From contig NC_088112.1 in assembly GCF_036370855.1 (NCBI RefSeq), forward strand, positions 18,282,469-18,346,468: a stretch of 64,000 bases of DNA, written 5' to 3'. Origin of the DNA: Dromaius novaehollandiae. Lineage: Eukaryota; Chordata; Aves; Casuariiformes; Dromaiidae. Of the stretch, positions 52,195 to 64,000 are shown in pieces; the first letter of the stretch is position 1; every line of letters starts with the position of its first letter. A program made the position numbers and the translations under genes. The notes under the pieces are model-generated. The model saw only the letters and a list, made by a program, of their open reading frames with translations. It made no database searches and was not told where the DNA came from.

Positions 52195-52284
52195 GAGGTG
52201 AGCAAAGACTTTCGAGCATGGAGAATACCACCGCTTCTGAAGTGCATGTGCTCTTCTCCGTGCTCGAAAGTCTTTGCTCATCTC
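52195..52284. repeat. Near-perfect inverted repeat, hairpin of pre-miRNA size
   Basis: Arms 52195-52225 and 52254-52284 pair over 31 positions, with only G:U-type differences, around a 28-base loop. Core arm: agcaaagactttcgagcatg; its partner contains tgctcgaaagtctttgct. Total 90 bases. It could be a miRNA precursor, a foldback element or an inverted-duplication artefact. I recognise no known miRNA seed. Confidence 0.85.
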
Positions 52285-52419
52285 AAGATGAGTTTGTCCA
52301 TTGTGGAGGGCAGAATGCCGCAAGGGAAAGAACGTCAGCAGTCTGGATGCAGTGGTAGCCTTAAAATAGGAGGGGGGAAAAAAATCCTCTCTCCCTCCCA
52401 AATCACCTTTCGATTGCCT

Positions 52420-52560
52420 GAAGTTCCTGCTGCTCCAGGCCTGGCCCGAGAGCAGAGGTCCCTCGCGGCGAGGCTCTGGGGCTGCCTAGCGGGGTGGCCC
52501 CCCCCCCGGCACCGCTGCACGCGGGGAGACTCGGGCCGCTAACGCAGCGGCTGGGACCAG
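52420..52560. promoter_or_regulatory. Small CpG-dense patch
   Basis: About 140 bases with many CpG (ctcgcggcgagg, cacgcggggagactcg, ggccgctaacgcagcgg) in otherwise AT-richer sequence, 140 bases from the hairpin. Could be a promoter or enhancer; no transcript can be shown. Confidence 0.3.
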
Positions 52561-55500
52561 ATCACAGACTCGGGCTGAGAGTGAATTAATTTTATCCCGT
52601 GTTAAATGCCCGCTTCTGAGTACAGCTGTTTCTCAGGGCTGGAAAATCCTGGCTTTTCCCTCGCTGCGTTTGGGTAACAGCTGAACTGCCAACAGATATT
52701 AGACACTTGGGTCAAATTGGGGTTCCTCGAGCCAAGTGACTAAATGCCTTCTTAAGCACCCAAATTAAAAGATGCCTAGAGCTTATTTTAAGAGATGCTA
52801 AGCTTACACTTGAAAACATGAAACTCCATACTTGTTAAAATAAAGCCTGGGAGGCTCTTTAGCAGAGCAGCTTCTTGCCTGTAACCAAGGCCTGTGGCCA
52901 TATTTTCAGCTCTGGTCTCGCCCCAGGCTGCTGTGCTGGGCCCAGCTGCAGCAGCTCCTGTGAGCTAATGCTCTTGTGCAAACACTCGCTGCTGTTGCAG
53001 AAGTGGTTGGGCTCCTTTCAGCTGTGCCCTGTAAGTAGGTACATGTTAAACAGAAATCCCAGTCACTTGCTGCTTTTCTACTCTTGAAAAAAAAAAACTG
53101 TCCCACTTTGCATGCCAGAGAGTTACAGCAGCATGCAAGGATTTGGTGCCTAGACTCTGGGACATGTGAAGGTTGTAGCTCTTGGGGAGCGTGAGTGCAT
53201 GAAGACGCTAGTGCTCACGGCTGTAACTTGCAGGGGACAAAGTAGATGTGAGTGAAGGCATTAATATTTGCTGGAGTCCCTGGGTGTCCTGAAGCACCGG
53301 TGCTGCCAGTCTCTGCTGTCTGTGTTGTGGTGTGACTTTGGCATCCACGTTGCCTGGGTGCATCTCGGTGGCTGGATTTGGAGGAAGCTGGGAGTCCTTT
53401 ATGAGGACCCTAGTGAAAAGTGCTTAGTGCCGTGAAAAGAATGATATTTGTAGAACTTGGATACTGGCATTTTTGCAGTTAGGATGCTATACAGTAATAA
53501 AATTAGACAAAGTTGCTTCCTGAAAGGTAAACTGCTTCCCCTTGGCTTTTGTACTTCTGAGATACCTGCAGAAATTTAACTACCTTTTTTTTTTTTTCTC
53601 TGGGGTTATAAATATGAATGCTCTGTTCCCTAGCCAGGTGTCCCTGTCAGGGCTGAGTTAGTTTAGATATTGCAGAGGGAGAGCTTAGTCTCTACTGTTT
53701 TTCTTGCAGCTTTCCCAGGAGAGAGGGGCGATTCTGGACGCGGGCGGGTGTGCAGGAGGTCTGCAGCGCGCTGCCCGTGACAGCTGTGCGGACACAGCCC
53801 TCCGAGGATGCCGAGGAGCCTCTGCCTACAGGTCAGATGCTCGTAAGAAGCTTTACATGCCGTCACTGCTGTCTGCTATGTTTTCTTCTGAATTCAGAGA
53901 AAAGCTGTGTTAAATGTAATACTTTAAGGGAAAGAGGCTCTTTCAAACCATCTTCAGTTCACCTACTTCTGCATTTTCTGCTAAGAGTGAAACTTTAGAT
54001 CTGGGAACTCTTTCTCTTCTTCCTCTTTGTCCACACTTGATGAGAGATAGCTGTTCTGCCTCTTCTAATATTATTCTTTTCCTTTTTGTGAACGAAGCTC
54101 AGGGGGTTGTCAGGGAGTGGGATGCTCCTCAAGTCGAGGGAGTGAATATCCCACACAGGAGCTGTCACGCGTCCTCCAGGCTGGCTCCTCTGGCCAGTGT
54201 CAGCATTGCATCGACTTCCTTGAGATGACTCTGCCCACGCTGTCCGTAGCTGTAAATGCCAGTGTTCATTAATCTCTGTGCCCAGCTCCTTCAGGCCAGC
54301 CCTGTTTGTCTTGGCTGTGCAGCTGCGAATAGCGTCTCTGGTGCCTCGCGTAGCTGGGGGAAACACCGGCAGGCCCGCTGTCTCCTCTGCTCTTTCTCCC
54401 CGCCGAGAGACCTGTTTTATTTAGAGCTGATGCACGGGGGCAGCACTTAGCTGCACTGGTTTGGTACAAATCTATGGGAAAATTAACTCTTCAGTTGCCC
54501 TCCTGGTAGCTGGGCAGTGTCGAGAGTCAGAGACTCTTCCTGCCTGCGCAAGGCTGGCTGTGCTGCGAGGAGGGATGAATCAGCTTCCATCCACCCCTCT
54601 TGCAGCTGAATCCAAGGGTGCTTCCCCATTTTTCCCCTATGGGCACCTGCTGTGAATGGTGAAGCAGTGCCTTAGCCCTAACACATAGGACAACCCACAG
54701 GCTTTTAGTTTTTAAAGCAGAAAATATCACAGTACACTATTTGGCCACCAGCTAAGTCAACCTCTCCAGCCTGGAGTACGCTGATGACTCTCCTGTGAGT
54801 CATAAGGAGGATTAAGTTAACGGGGCCAAGAAACGGAGAAGTCTTGCCAACTCGATGCTCCGTGGGGCACAGCTTCCAAGGAGCTGGGTCGATCATTCCA
54901 GCAGGCTTAGGAGAAGATCTGAATTGTGTGGTCATTGCATGTAATTGTGCGTGACTCAGGGTTTGGCTATTCAGTGCTCAAATGATGACTTGCTCTTTCG
55001 GCAGTCTGTAGCTATGCTATGTCACATTTGCGTTTTCTGCAGAATACAGCACTTTTTGATCTCCGCTGTCCCCAAACCAGACATGTTACATATGTCCCTT
55101 GGAGCACAGGTAAAGGTCTGAGCTGACGCTGGTGTGCAGGTTGCTGTCTTTAGAGCTTGTGGAGTTGGGGTTGAACCAAGACTCCTTAGTCCTGCCTGCT
55201 CACTTGTGCCACCACACGTGAGGTCCCTGAGCTCTTGCTGGGCAGCGGAGAAGGCTGCAGCAAAAGCAGGGGTGAGCGACTGCGTTTCATACCCTGGCCC
55301 TTGCACCTTGTCCCTAGTAACATGAGAGCAGCTTCTGGCACTGCTCCAGCCTGTGCCCAGGCAGGGGACCCATGGCTCAGCACATGATCCTTCAGGGCTG
55401 TCAGTCACTGCGCTGCAATGCCAGGGTCTGACTTGGTGACCTCCCTTGGTGAATCACCTCACACCTGTGTCCACAGTGAATTCCGGTCCAAAAATCTCAT

Positions 55501-55769
55501 TCCGATTCAGCTACCACCAGTAGTATTCACAAGGGCACACAGTAAGATAGAGGTGTTGCTAGCGGCTTTGCCCCTGCTCCAAGGTGCAGACGCACCGAAG
55601 CCCAGAATGGTCAGCGCCAGCCCTTCCACCAGCAAAGCAAAGTTCCTGGGCAAGGTTTAAACTTGTAAATTAAGCAAGAAACACAGGTTCTCCTCAAGAG
55701 TGTCTGCACTGTGAGGAGGGTGTTATTTAAAGCTCCCATCTCAGGTTTCACTGCCCTGCCTGGAGATCT

Positions 55770-56030
55770 TTTTTTAGCTCGCTTGCGTCCTGGCAGGGAG
55801 CGTCTGTCTGGGCTGCATGGCAGAGCCGTTCCCCACGTCCCGGGCGCTCGCTCTGTCCCGCCGGCACGAGGATCGGAGCGGAGAAACGCTCCCGAAGGCC
55901 GAACGTTGGCACTGAGCGGTTTCCACGGGAGCTGTGGACTTCACTGGGCATCTGAATCGCCCAGCAGGACCTTGCTGGACGTCACAGCTCCCATGAAACC
56001 GTCGCCCTCCACAGCACTGAGCATAATGCC
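55770..56030. promoter_or_regulatory. CpG-dense patch with nested inverted repeat
   Basis: About 250 bases dense in CpG (cgggcgctcgctctgtcccg, gaaggccgaacg). Possible small CpG island upstream of MYOT on the minus strand or of an unknown transcript. Confidence 0.35.
55917..56001. repeat. Nested inverted repeat
   Basis: Outer arms 55917-55939 (cggtttccacgggagctg...) and 55981-56001 pair over about 20 positions with two small gaps or mismatches. The loop holds inner stems (gggc/gccc and ccagca/tgctgg), so a branched fold is possible. Confidence 0.7.
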
Positions 56031-59000
56031 ATGGGGGTGGGCTGGTTCGGGAGCTGGGAGAAGAGCACCTGAAGGAAGGGTCTTCGGCCACCTCCTGCTC
56101 ACGGTGGGGTAGGGCTCTTGCCTCTGCCCAGACCTGAACAGCAGAGTTCGCGAGTGACTCCCTAAAATGATGATAGAGTAGGACGTTGGTGCTGTTTGGT
56201 TTGAGGGGAAGGAAGGGATGCAGCTGATGCTGATGCCAACATGAGGAGGAGGAGATTTTCCATAATTCTGGCCTTGCATGACTCTTGTACAGGCTAGAGA
56301 ATTACTGCACTAGGATCTAATAATACTCTCAGATCTGTCTAGGCCATGCCCTATTTCTGATCCCTTCACCAGAGGAGCTGGGGCAGCTATCGGCAGCTGA
56401 AAAACTCTGCCAGCAGCTCTGGCTCCACCAGCAGAGCTGGTGGTAACTGTCCAAGACTGCAGTGACCCAGCGTGCATCATATAACCAAGTCTGGAAGAGC
56501 TGCAGCAGTCACAGTGCTATCGTCACCGTTATACCCGTACAATATCACCACAAAGCTCAACGTGGGGACCTGCTGAATTGTAAAACATAGCAAAAACCGT
56601 TCCAGCCCTAGAGCTCTTGCAGACAGTGCAAGTCACGTGCAAAGCACAAATAATCAGAATATCGCTGAGCACCGTGTAGTTTCAAGGCATCTTTGTAGAA
56701 TTAAGGTATAGGCTATGCAAATGGTCGTTGTTCAAGTTGCCTAGATTAAGCCATCGTTGTACAGCCAGAAGGGCTTTATAGGGAATTAATTTAACAAAAA
56801 CGAAGCTATTTCATAGAAAACTGAGCTAGCAAAAAATGTCGCATAAAATGAAGCAACTTGCACTGATGTTTCTGGAATGAAAAATAAAGAAACACCTGGT
56901 CTAATAGTTATTTTTTGCTTCTAGGAAGCAGCAAGACCGGACTGTTTAAGCTCTCACAAACAACTCTTATGACAGAGTCATAACCAGGAGCGTCACACCC
57001 TGGGCTCAGACAGGAGAAAAGGTTAGTTTAAATGAATAGTGATGGCATTTGGCTTCTGCAGAACAGTGTGTGCTTGTTTTATGCCAAGAAATAAACTCCT
57101 TATTGCTGGGGAGGCCGTGCGACGGCTGAAAGTGGGATGTACAGCAGAATCCCCTATAGGAAATATGATCAGTCTAATTTTAACTATGTGCACAGTATTT
57201 GATATGGAAGCAGCTGGTGTCATACAAATCTGTTGGCCTGTCAAGCAACCCAAGTGCATTGTTAAAGCAAATATGCCCATTTCTACCCAAAGGCAACTAG
57301 AAAGCCAGGCCTGGTTTTAGCTTGCACCAAATGTAAATCGGAGCAGTAGCTCTGCAGTGATAGATGAAGTGCGTGCACTGACCAGATTATTAGATTTTAA
57401 TGCCATTTCATTAGAAAAGTGAGTCACGATTTCTTGACTGGTGTTGCATTTCATGCTAGTACATACCTGTTTCTGTTTACAACTGGTGAAAAGCTTTTCT
57501 GGCCATACTCTCCCTGTTCCCCTCTTGTGAAAAGATTTTCTACAGTGGAGAAAGAAAATCTGAACCTTGGGTCACTCCGGTTCAGGAAGTTTCACTTCCA
57601 AGTGCTGGATGCAAATCACTCTGTGAAGGTCTGCGTAACGACAGCCACCCATGGTCTGAGCCTAAGCTGCTGGTGGCCTCTTGATCTACTAGATGTCACG
57701 CTGATTGCTTAAGAATATATCTAGGAAGTGATCTCAGTGTGTGCTCAGATTGCCATCTTTTTGGCAGCTGGCACACAAAATTCCTAGGTGGAAAGCCCTA
57801 AAAATACAGCAGGGCTTGAATTTTCTGTCTACTACAGACTGATAGAGATTGTGTGACACTTAAACTCTTGCTTATGCATCCTGTAAGCAAGCCATGATGC
57901 ATAATAACTGGAAAGCCTCAGGAAAACAAAATGACTAATCCAGTGTGTGTGGGGTGGGAGGAGGCCCTCCCCATCTGTGCTGGAAACGCTTCACGTGCCG
58001 CTATTCACAGCGCCGAGCACAGCAGTGTCCGGATAGTTGGGATCTCCAGCTATTGCTGCAACTGGAGCCCGGTGGCAGCCCCTGACAGTCAGTGAGGGGT
58101 TGTCCCTTGACAGCCATCACCTTTGGAAATTAGGAAACGATCCCGTGGAGGAATGTGTGTGGTGCAAGGCATGGGAAAGCCAGGGCTTTGCCTCTGCCTG
58201 CCTCCCCCTGCCAAGTTTGCATCTGGTTTAGAGAGAAGGTCAGTGAATGCATTTAAAAATTTGTAGATTAAATGAGCAACAGGAGTAGAGACTAGTTGCA
58301 GTTCTTGTTAATAGCATTTTTGGTAGATGGACCAGGTTTCTTTCTCTTGCAGCAAAGTTGCACCACTGATTTTTTTTCTGGCTACCTTTTGAAACACAAG
58401 CTAGGAATTAATCTAAAATACAACACAATGTTATGGAAAAAAGCTCTCTGGCCTCCAACACATACTAATTACTACAACTGAACAGCAAGTGACAGAGAGA
58501 ACAAAGTTCCTTTCAAAGTGCAGATCCTGCCCTCTGATGGACATTGCTCCCTGCTTTCCCCAAAAAACATTGAATCCTCAATAGTTCTGTCCCTCGGAGC
58601 TGGGAGGCCCCAGACTCCCCTGCACACGTGTCCGGGTTTTCTGCAGACTCCAGGCTGGGCTGGCAGGTGACGGGCAAGGTGTGCACTGTGCTGCGGAGCC
58701 AGCACGTCCCGGCTGTGACTCGTGTGCCGTGGGAGGTGATGGGGAGGTACTGCACAGGCGAGCCCGCATCCCGGCTGCGTGTAGAGCAGCATCTCAAGAG
58801 GGTGCCTTTTAGACCGTTTGCCTCTCTTCTCAGCTCAAGACACTAAACTAAGTACTGGTGGAGTGGCTGCTTGCAAAGTACCTTGGCAGAGGAGGTGTTC
58901 AGGGTGGGGAGCTCATCATGGCTTCACCCCTTGCATGTGTGCTGTGGAGCTGGGATGCCTCTGCGGTGGCAGTTGTCTGCTCTTGCTGTGGAAATCGCAG

Positions 59001-62000
59001 CATTGCCCGGGGGCTCTGTGGTTCCCCGGGGCGAGGGTAGGAGATGCTCGTGCGGGCAGCAGGACCCAGTCTGGCATGCTGTGGTGCTGGAGGCCCTGGT
59101 TTGCCAGGACCCTCGGATGCCCTCCCGCGATGAGCCTGCAGGTGAGAGCAGAGCTCCGCATGCCAGAATTGAGAGCACTGCCATCTGAAATCGAAAATCA
59201 AATCCCTCCCTCTCCTCCCCACTCCCCAAAAAGCTATCGGGTAACATGAGACCATGACCAGTACACCAGAAATTAAAGTGTTGCTCACCTCTCTGAGCCA
59301 TCAGTTTGATTTTTGGGCTCTTGCTGCCAGCAGCTTGAGTCAGCGCCGAGTCTTGAAGTGGAAAGATTCCTCTAGACACACCAACTCCTTTCTGAGGACT
59401 GAAGGCTGCCTGGGGTGGTGGGTTACATTTCTCATGTGCAGATCCCTGCTTGTGAGTGATGGCATGGCGGGAATGTCAGCTGTATGGGAATAAACTGCAG
59501 CAATTTATTCTCTCCAGGCTGTTTGGAAGTCAACGGAGCAGCACCATTAGCTAGAAGAGAACAGGTCCACTGTTGTGAGATACAGCTGTGGCCAGATCAT
59601 AGTCAATTTATTGTGTTAATGCTTCTGAGTGTTAAAGAGATGCCAGCTCAGGTTAATCATGACTCTCTGCATTGAAAGAGGGCCAAGAAAGAGAAGTGAG
59701 ACAGGACTTCATTAGAACCAGGACTCTCTTATACAAATCTGGAATGTGAAGAATTTCCTATTTAACTGGGATATAAAGAAAATCTGAGCTACTTGCCCTC
59801 CCCAAGTGCTGAGGAATGCAGGGGATGGCTTCGACTTGGTGGAGCCAGCAGTATGTCCTGCTGACTCCAACAGTCTCATACAAGTCTCCCAAGGCTGCTG
59901 CTAGAAGAGATATGTAATGCTCCTGGGACCTGAAGTAACATTCTGATGGCAGAAGCACAATGCCATTATGAGCTTAAATTTTTAAGCAAAGTGCATTATT
60001 CAGTGAAGTACTCTGTAGTGAGGAGCTGGAGCAAGGGCCTTATTGAAGCACAGGATTGCGTGGCTGTGCCCAGCGTTACTGCAGCAAATTCAAGTGGAAG
60101 CTACTGTGCTCCAAAACCCTCGTTAACAGTTTATTTCAGGGAGTGCTTTGTGGACGTGCATAAAAGGTGGGACCAAGATATCCCCATGCAAAGCTGCTGG
60201 GGGAAATCTTTGTCACTCTGAAAATGTCGGTAAATGAGTCTGATCTTGTCTGTTGTTGTGGTGGGAGCACTTCCACAGCTGAAGGCCTTAGGTCATTCAG
60301 TTTGTCACTGTCAACCTGTGCAAGTTTTTGTGACCTTCAGAATCAGCCAGTTGCTTTGCGAAGCCCTGCCTGGCAAGCTGGGGTACACTGACTTAGTTAC
60401 CTTTTGTAGGCTGCTTGAGGTCTTCCCCAGATTCCCCACTGGAAAATTTGACTAGTCAGGTTTCCTGCAAGTGCAAACTCTTAAATTTCTTCTGTTACCT
60501 GCCTCCTTCACTCATGCTGAGTCGCAAAAGCTGTGAAAAAAGACATAAATTACTTCTGATTAAAGCATCTCTCCCAGCATTGTTGTTATAATAGTTATTT
60601 TCTTTTGTGCTGGCACAAATTCTATCAAGGCCAGCTGGCCCTAAGGATGGGCAAACTAGCAACTTTGCTAGTATGGGATTTTGTGCCAGCTGTGTCCTAG
60701 GCAAGGGGTGTATCTGCTTATGCCAGGGTGGAGTTTGGCACTGGCGAGGCTGGGAGTGATGTACCTGTGAACTCCGGCTATCTCAGGTTGCTGCTGGAGT
60801 GACCTTCCTGCTCTGCATTCTTCCCTCCATACTCATCGGCTTTCGAGCAGAAATCATTCTGTGCCTCCTAAATGCCGTGGAAGCAGCACAGCTTTGCTGT
60901 TCTTGGGCTTTATGGCCAATTTGCGCGTTGGGTGCATGCTCACCATCATTTGCCATCACTGATTTGGGCCTAGGGATGATGCTCTGGCAGTGGTGCCTCC
61001 TTCCTTTGGGATGCCTGTGACTGAATCTTGCCTCACTGTTCTCTGTTGGGCTTGAAGACCTCTGAGGAATGTGTCCTGAGCTTGAAGAGTGCTGCTCTAC
61101 CCTGCTGTGGACAAGTAACTGTAACACAAATCAATGGGAGTTGCTTGGGTCCTCTAGCTAGACAATCCAGCCCCAGGAATTTAAACTATTATTCACCCCT
61201 TGATGGCGTAATTGTCAGATGAACTTTTGACACCGGCTTGAATGCAGGGATGGTGAGAAGAGACTGGCTATTCCAGCCATCTTAAACCCTTCTCAAAATG
61301 GAAAAGCAGCTGGCATACAAATGCTGGAGCCCTTCCTCCTGAAGCGCTTTGTCAGGGTCTTTTGAAGTGACATTTCAACTTATAGCAGATCAAACTCTGA
61401 GACAGATGAGTAGTGATTTTTTTTTTTCCCCAAAAGAGATTTCTAAACTGAGAGGAATCTAACTAACAAATGGTCTTGGTGTGAAAATGAGTGGAATCTG
61501 CTCTATGGAGAAACCAGGTATCTTCAGCGGCAAGTTGGTGCCTAGGTTGATTGCGATGATTAAGAGTTGAACTAATGCTTATGGCCAATAGATGGGTTCA
61601 GGATTTAGGCAGAAATTTCCTGCTTCTGCAAGGAAATCCAGGCCTTTGGGAGTCTGATGACCCTGGTGAAACACAGGCCTCAAAGCACTTCTTTGCCCCT
61701 CGCAGTAGCTTAGATCAAGCTGGTGTTCTCATCACTAGGGAATCTGGGATAGGAATGAAGCTTGGCAGGAGTATGAATCCCAGGGGAAAGAGGAGCTCCG
61801 GGCAGCCTGGCAGGCCCCACTGGTCTTTCCCTACGAGTGATTTACTTCTGGTGGGCAGAGGCTGGTTGAGGATAGCTGCTGGAAGAGTGAGGAGGTGACC
61901 TAACAGGCCCGCAAGGGCAGACTTCCCCGTGTTTGGGACGTGTTTAAGGGCAGCCGTACCCACTGCTGAAAACAGTCTGGAGTCCTCACCTGAGAGATGC

Positions 62001-62374
62001 TCCGCTGAGTGTAATTAACACGATTACACGTTAACGTAATCATTTGCAAACAGAGGAGGAGGGACTCGGGGAGGTTTAAGTTGCACAGAGGCGTCGTAAC
62101 CACGAGATGTCCCAGCCTGCCTGCGGCGTGGGGACGACGCAGTGGAGCGGCTGCGACGGTGTGTGGTGGACGGCTCCCTCCATCTCCTTCCTGTCCCTTC
62201 TCCAAGGGTGTCCTGAAGTGGGTGGTAAACACCGGCAGACAGCCAAGTTTGGCTGATTAAACTTAGTCAAACCTGTCTGAAACTGGATTCACCAGCTGAC
62301 TGAGCCAAGTCTGGCTGGTTAAAGAGCGAAACCAGTGTGAAACTGGCAATTGCTAGGCCACCTCCCATCTTTGA

Positions 62375-62600
62375 TAGCACACTGGGCCAAATCCAATTTT
62401 GGATTGAAAGAGCATAGTTCCCCCAACTTCAGTGGAGCGATGCACATCTCCACGAGGGCTGTGTTTGGACAACAGGACACATCTCACCTTTCTCTTGCTG
62501 TTGCTAGTTGTTCCACAGCAGTTCAGTTCTCACTGGGCCAAGCAGGTCAGTAGCTTTAGCCTAGATTCTGATCAGTTGTGCTGGTGTAAATCCAGTTTAT
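62375..62600. repeat. Possible ancient dispersed repeat relic
   Basis: Fragments such as gattctgatcagttgtgctg followed by gtgtaaatccag, and acttcagtggag, resemble from memory an old repeat common in reptile and bird genomes (CR1-like). Too degraded to assign. Confidence 0.25.
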
Positions 62601-64000
62601 CTTTGATGTCACTATTAGGCAAATACTCTTCCAAATTATGCTGGCACATGTTGGTGGACTTCGAGGGGATTGAGCAAGTGTGCTGGAAAAGGATTGCAAA
62701 TGAGCATGAGTAATTTAGAAATGTGCTGTTATGTAACAAACGTGGCATTGCTGGCCGATGTTTTCAGTCATCTTTCAGTATTATCTTCTGAACGTAATTT
62801 AGCAGAGGTGCCTGTGTGCTCTCTGCACGCAGAATCTCAGGAGCAATGTTTTAATGGGGAGCCTGAGGAGCCTCAAATTAAAGTTCATGCATGGTGCTGC
62901 AAGAGAGCCTTTATTACATGATGGCCTGGAGGCATCTGCTGCTTGGATGATCTTACAGCTATGTTTCCTGGCAGCACTCCCTTGGGTTTAAGTTCAGGCA
63001 TTTTGACATATCTGATATATTCTCCAATGTAACTGAAACCTCTGCCAATCTGAGATGTATAGACTGATCTATAGGTAATTTGAGGAGTGGTGAGTATTTG
63101 TTGTATATTTGCCAGTCCTGGGTAGGTCACTTACTCTGATGTCTATGGAGATAGTGTACTGATGTGCCCCCAACTCAGGTCCTAACAAACCTCTGCAGGC
63201 TGCATTGTAAAGCCAGCTCCACAAAATGTGTTAAAATCATCTATGAGTTTCCCCCCTGGATATGGGTCTAGGTTTTATCAAGGTAGAGCAGAAAGATTTC
63301 CAGAGAAGGATGTTTAACCTGACCTTTTCCTAAGCAAGCTACTTGCTAGGGCAGAAAGGACTGAGTTTATCACGAGCTCTTGTTCCATCTCACACTGTGA
63401 CAGTAGTTCTTACGACTGGCTTTTCACTTGGGTGCCTAGGAGAGAGAGTCAGTTTGTTGAAGAAGAGAAAATGGACTAAAAGCTGAGACTTTTTTTTTCA
63501 GTGTGCCTCAGCCAGAGATGGTCAGAATATATGCAGAAGTTGGATTGCATGCACTTTGCCTCGTACCACCCAGGCTTTTTCTGTTTTTAGCTCTCGCAGA
63601 AGCTCCCTCTGAATATTCAGCGTGCCATCCGAACAGCTGCAGCCTGCCCGGATAGCTGTGCAAGCACCTCTGGTTCTCAAGATTGCTGGTTTCAACACCC
63701 AGAAGCAAGGACATTTAAAAACCACGTTGTCTGTGGTCTGCCAAAAATACTCTACCTGTTTTCTCTGTATGGCTTTAAGCAGTTTCTCAGTGTTTAGTGA
63801 CTGGAGGAAGAGGCACTGTATCTGGCGTGAAACCTGTTCTGCTGATGGACAGCAGGCATGCTTAAGGCAAAGCACAATAGTTAATATAAACAGCTCTCCC
63901 GAAAGATGGTGTGAATGATTCTTATATGAAGTATAGCACGGGAAGCAGCTGAACGGGGCTCCAGCAAAATCCTGTCCATATTTGTCAAACCCAAGCCAGT

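Larger units (their letters stand above)
47011..64000. other. Gene-poor region upstream of MYOT
   Basis: 17 kb with no exon or gene I can support. Longest open frames (about 110-160 codons, for example 47318-47797 and 58818-59379) have no family resemblance. It holds a (TC)26 run, two inverted repeats and two CpG-dense patches listed separately. By synteny HNRNPA0 should follow beyond 64 kb on the plus strand. Undetected 5' exons of the long MYOT transcript may lie here. Confidence 0.5.

Noticed and set aside
52195-52284. miR-874, known from this human neighbourhood
   Set aside because: The hairpin arms do not contain the miR-874 mature sequence as I remember it.
58818-59379. Overlapping frames of up to 151 codons on both strands
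   Set aside because: Frames open on both strands in GC-rich sequence, a composition effect; no domain recognised.
60783-61127. Minus-strand frame of 114 codons rich in Arg, Ser and His
   Set aside because: No domain or splice context recognised; a decayed repeat is possible but I cannot name one.
47011-64000. HNRNPA0 or KLHL3 exons expected from synteny
   Set aside because: HNRNPA0 is a single-exon gene of about 300 codons and no such frame exists here; no Kelch or BTB motif was seen.

Overview
The window reads as nuclear DNA of a vertebrate, most likely a bird. It has spliced GT-AG genes with short introns and few recognisable transposons. The gene order FAM13B - PKD2L2 - MYOT matches human chromosome 5q31.2. 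No bacterial, organellar or viral gene content was recognised. Species cannot be fixed from the sequence alone.

Layout. (1) 1-7.6 kb, plus strand: the last six coding exons of FAM13B (321-5374) and a 3' UTR of about 2.2 kb; the RhoGAP half of the gene lies outside the window to the left. (2) 7.6-10.7 kb: a short tail-to-tail intergenic gap. (3) 10.7-23.7 kb, minus strand: a complete PKD2L2 (polycystin-2-like TRP-family channel) in 13-14 exons, starting in a CpG-rich patch near 23.7 kb. (4) 25.06-47.0 kb, minus strand: MYOT (myotilin, Z-disc protein) in up to 15 exons. (5) 47-64 kb: gene-poor sequence. By synteny with human, HNRNPA0 and KLHL3 should follow to the right on the plus strand, but neither is inside the window.

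Main result. The MYOT locus encodes much more than the familiar protein of about 500 residues with two Ig domains. Upstream of the exon holding the usual start (MFNYERP) lie exons whose splice phases all fit. They add 310 residues in frame, including a third, N-terminal Ig domain that closely resembles the second Ig domain of myopalladin and palladin. From a candidate ATG at 46944 the assembled frame is exactly 811 codons; from the canonical ATG at 36393 it is 501 codons. This suggests that the lineage keeps the ancestral palladin-family architecture of myotilin and may make both a long and a short product.

Other points: a near-perfect 31-bp inverted repeat shaped like a pre-miRNA at 52195-52284; a second nested inverted repeat at 55917-56001 inside a CpG cluster; a 53-base T tract next to a GC-rich, CpG-poor block with (GCA)13 inside a MYOT intron; and a divergent PKD2L2 C-terminal tail with one uncertain small exon. 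Exon ends were set by hand from splice signals, reading frame and remembered human proteins, with no alignment or RNA evidence.
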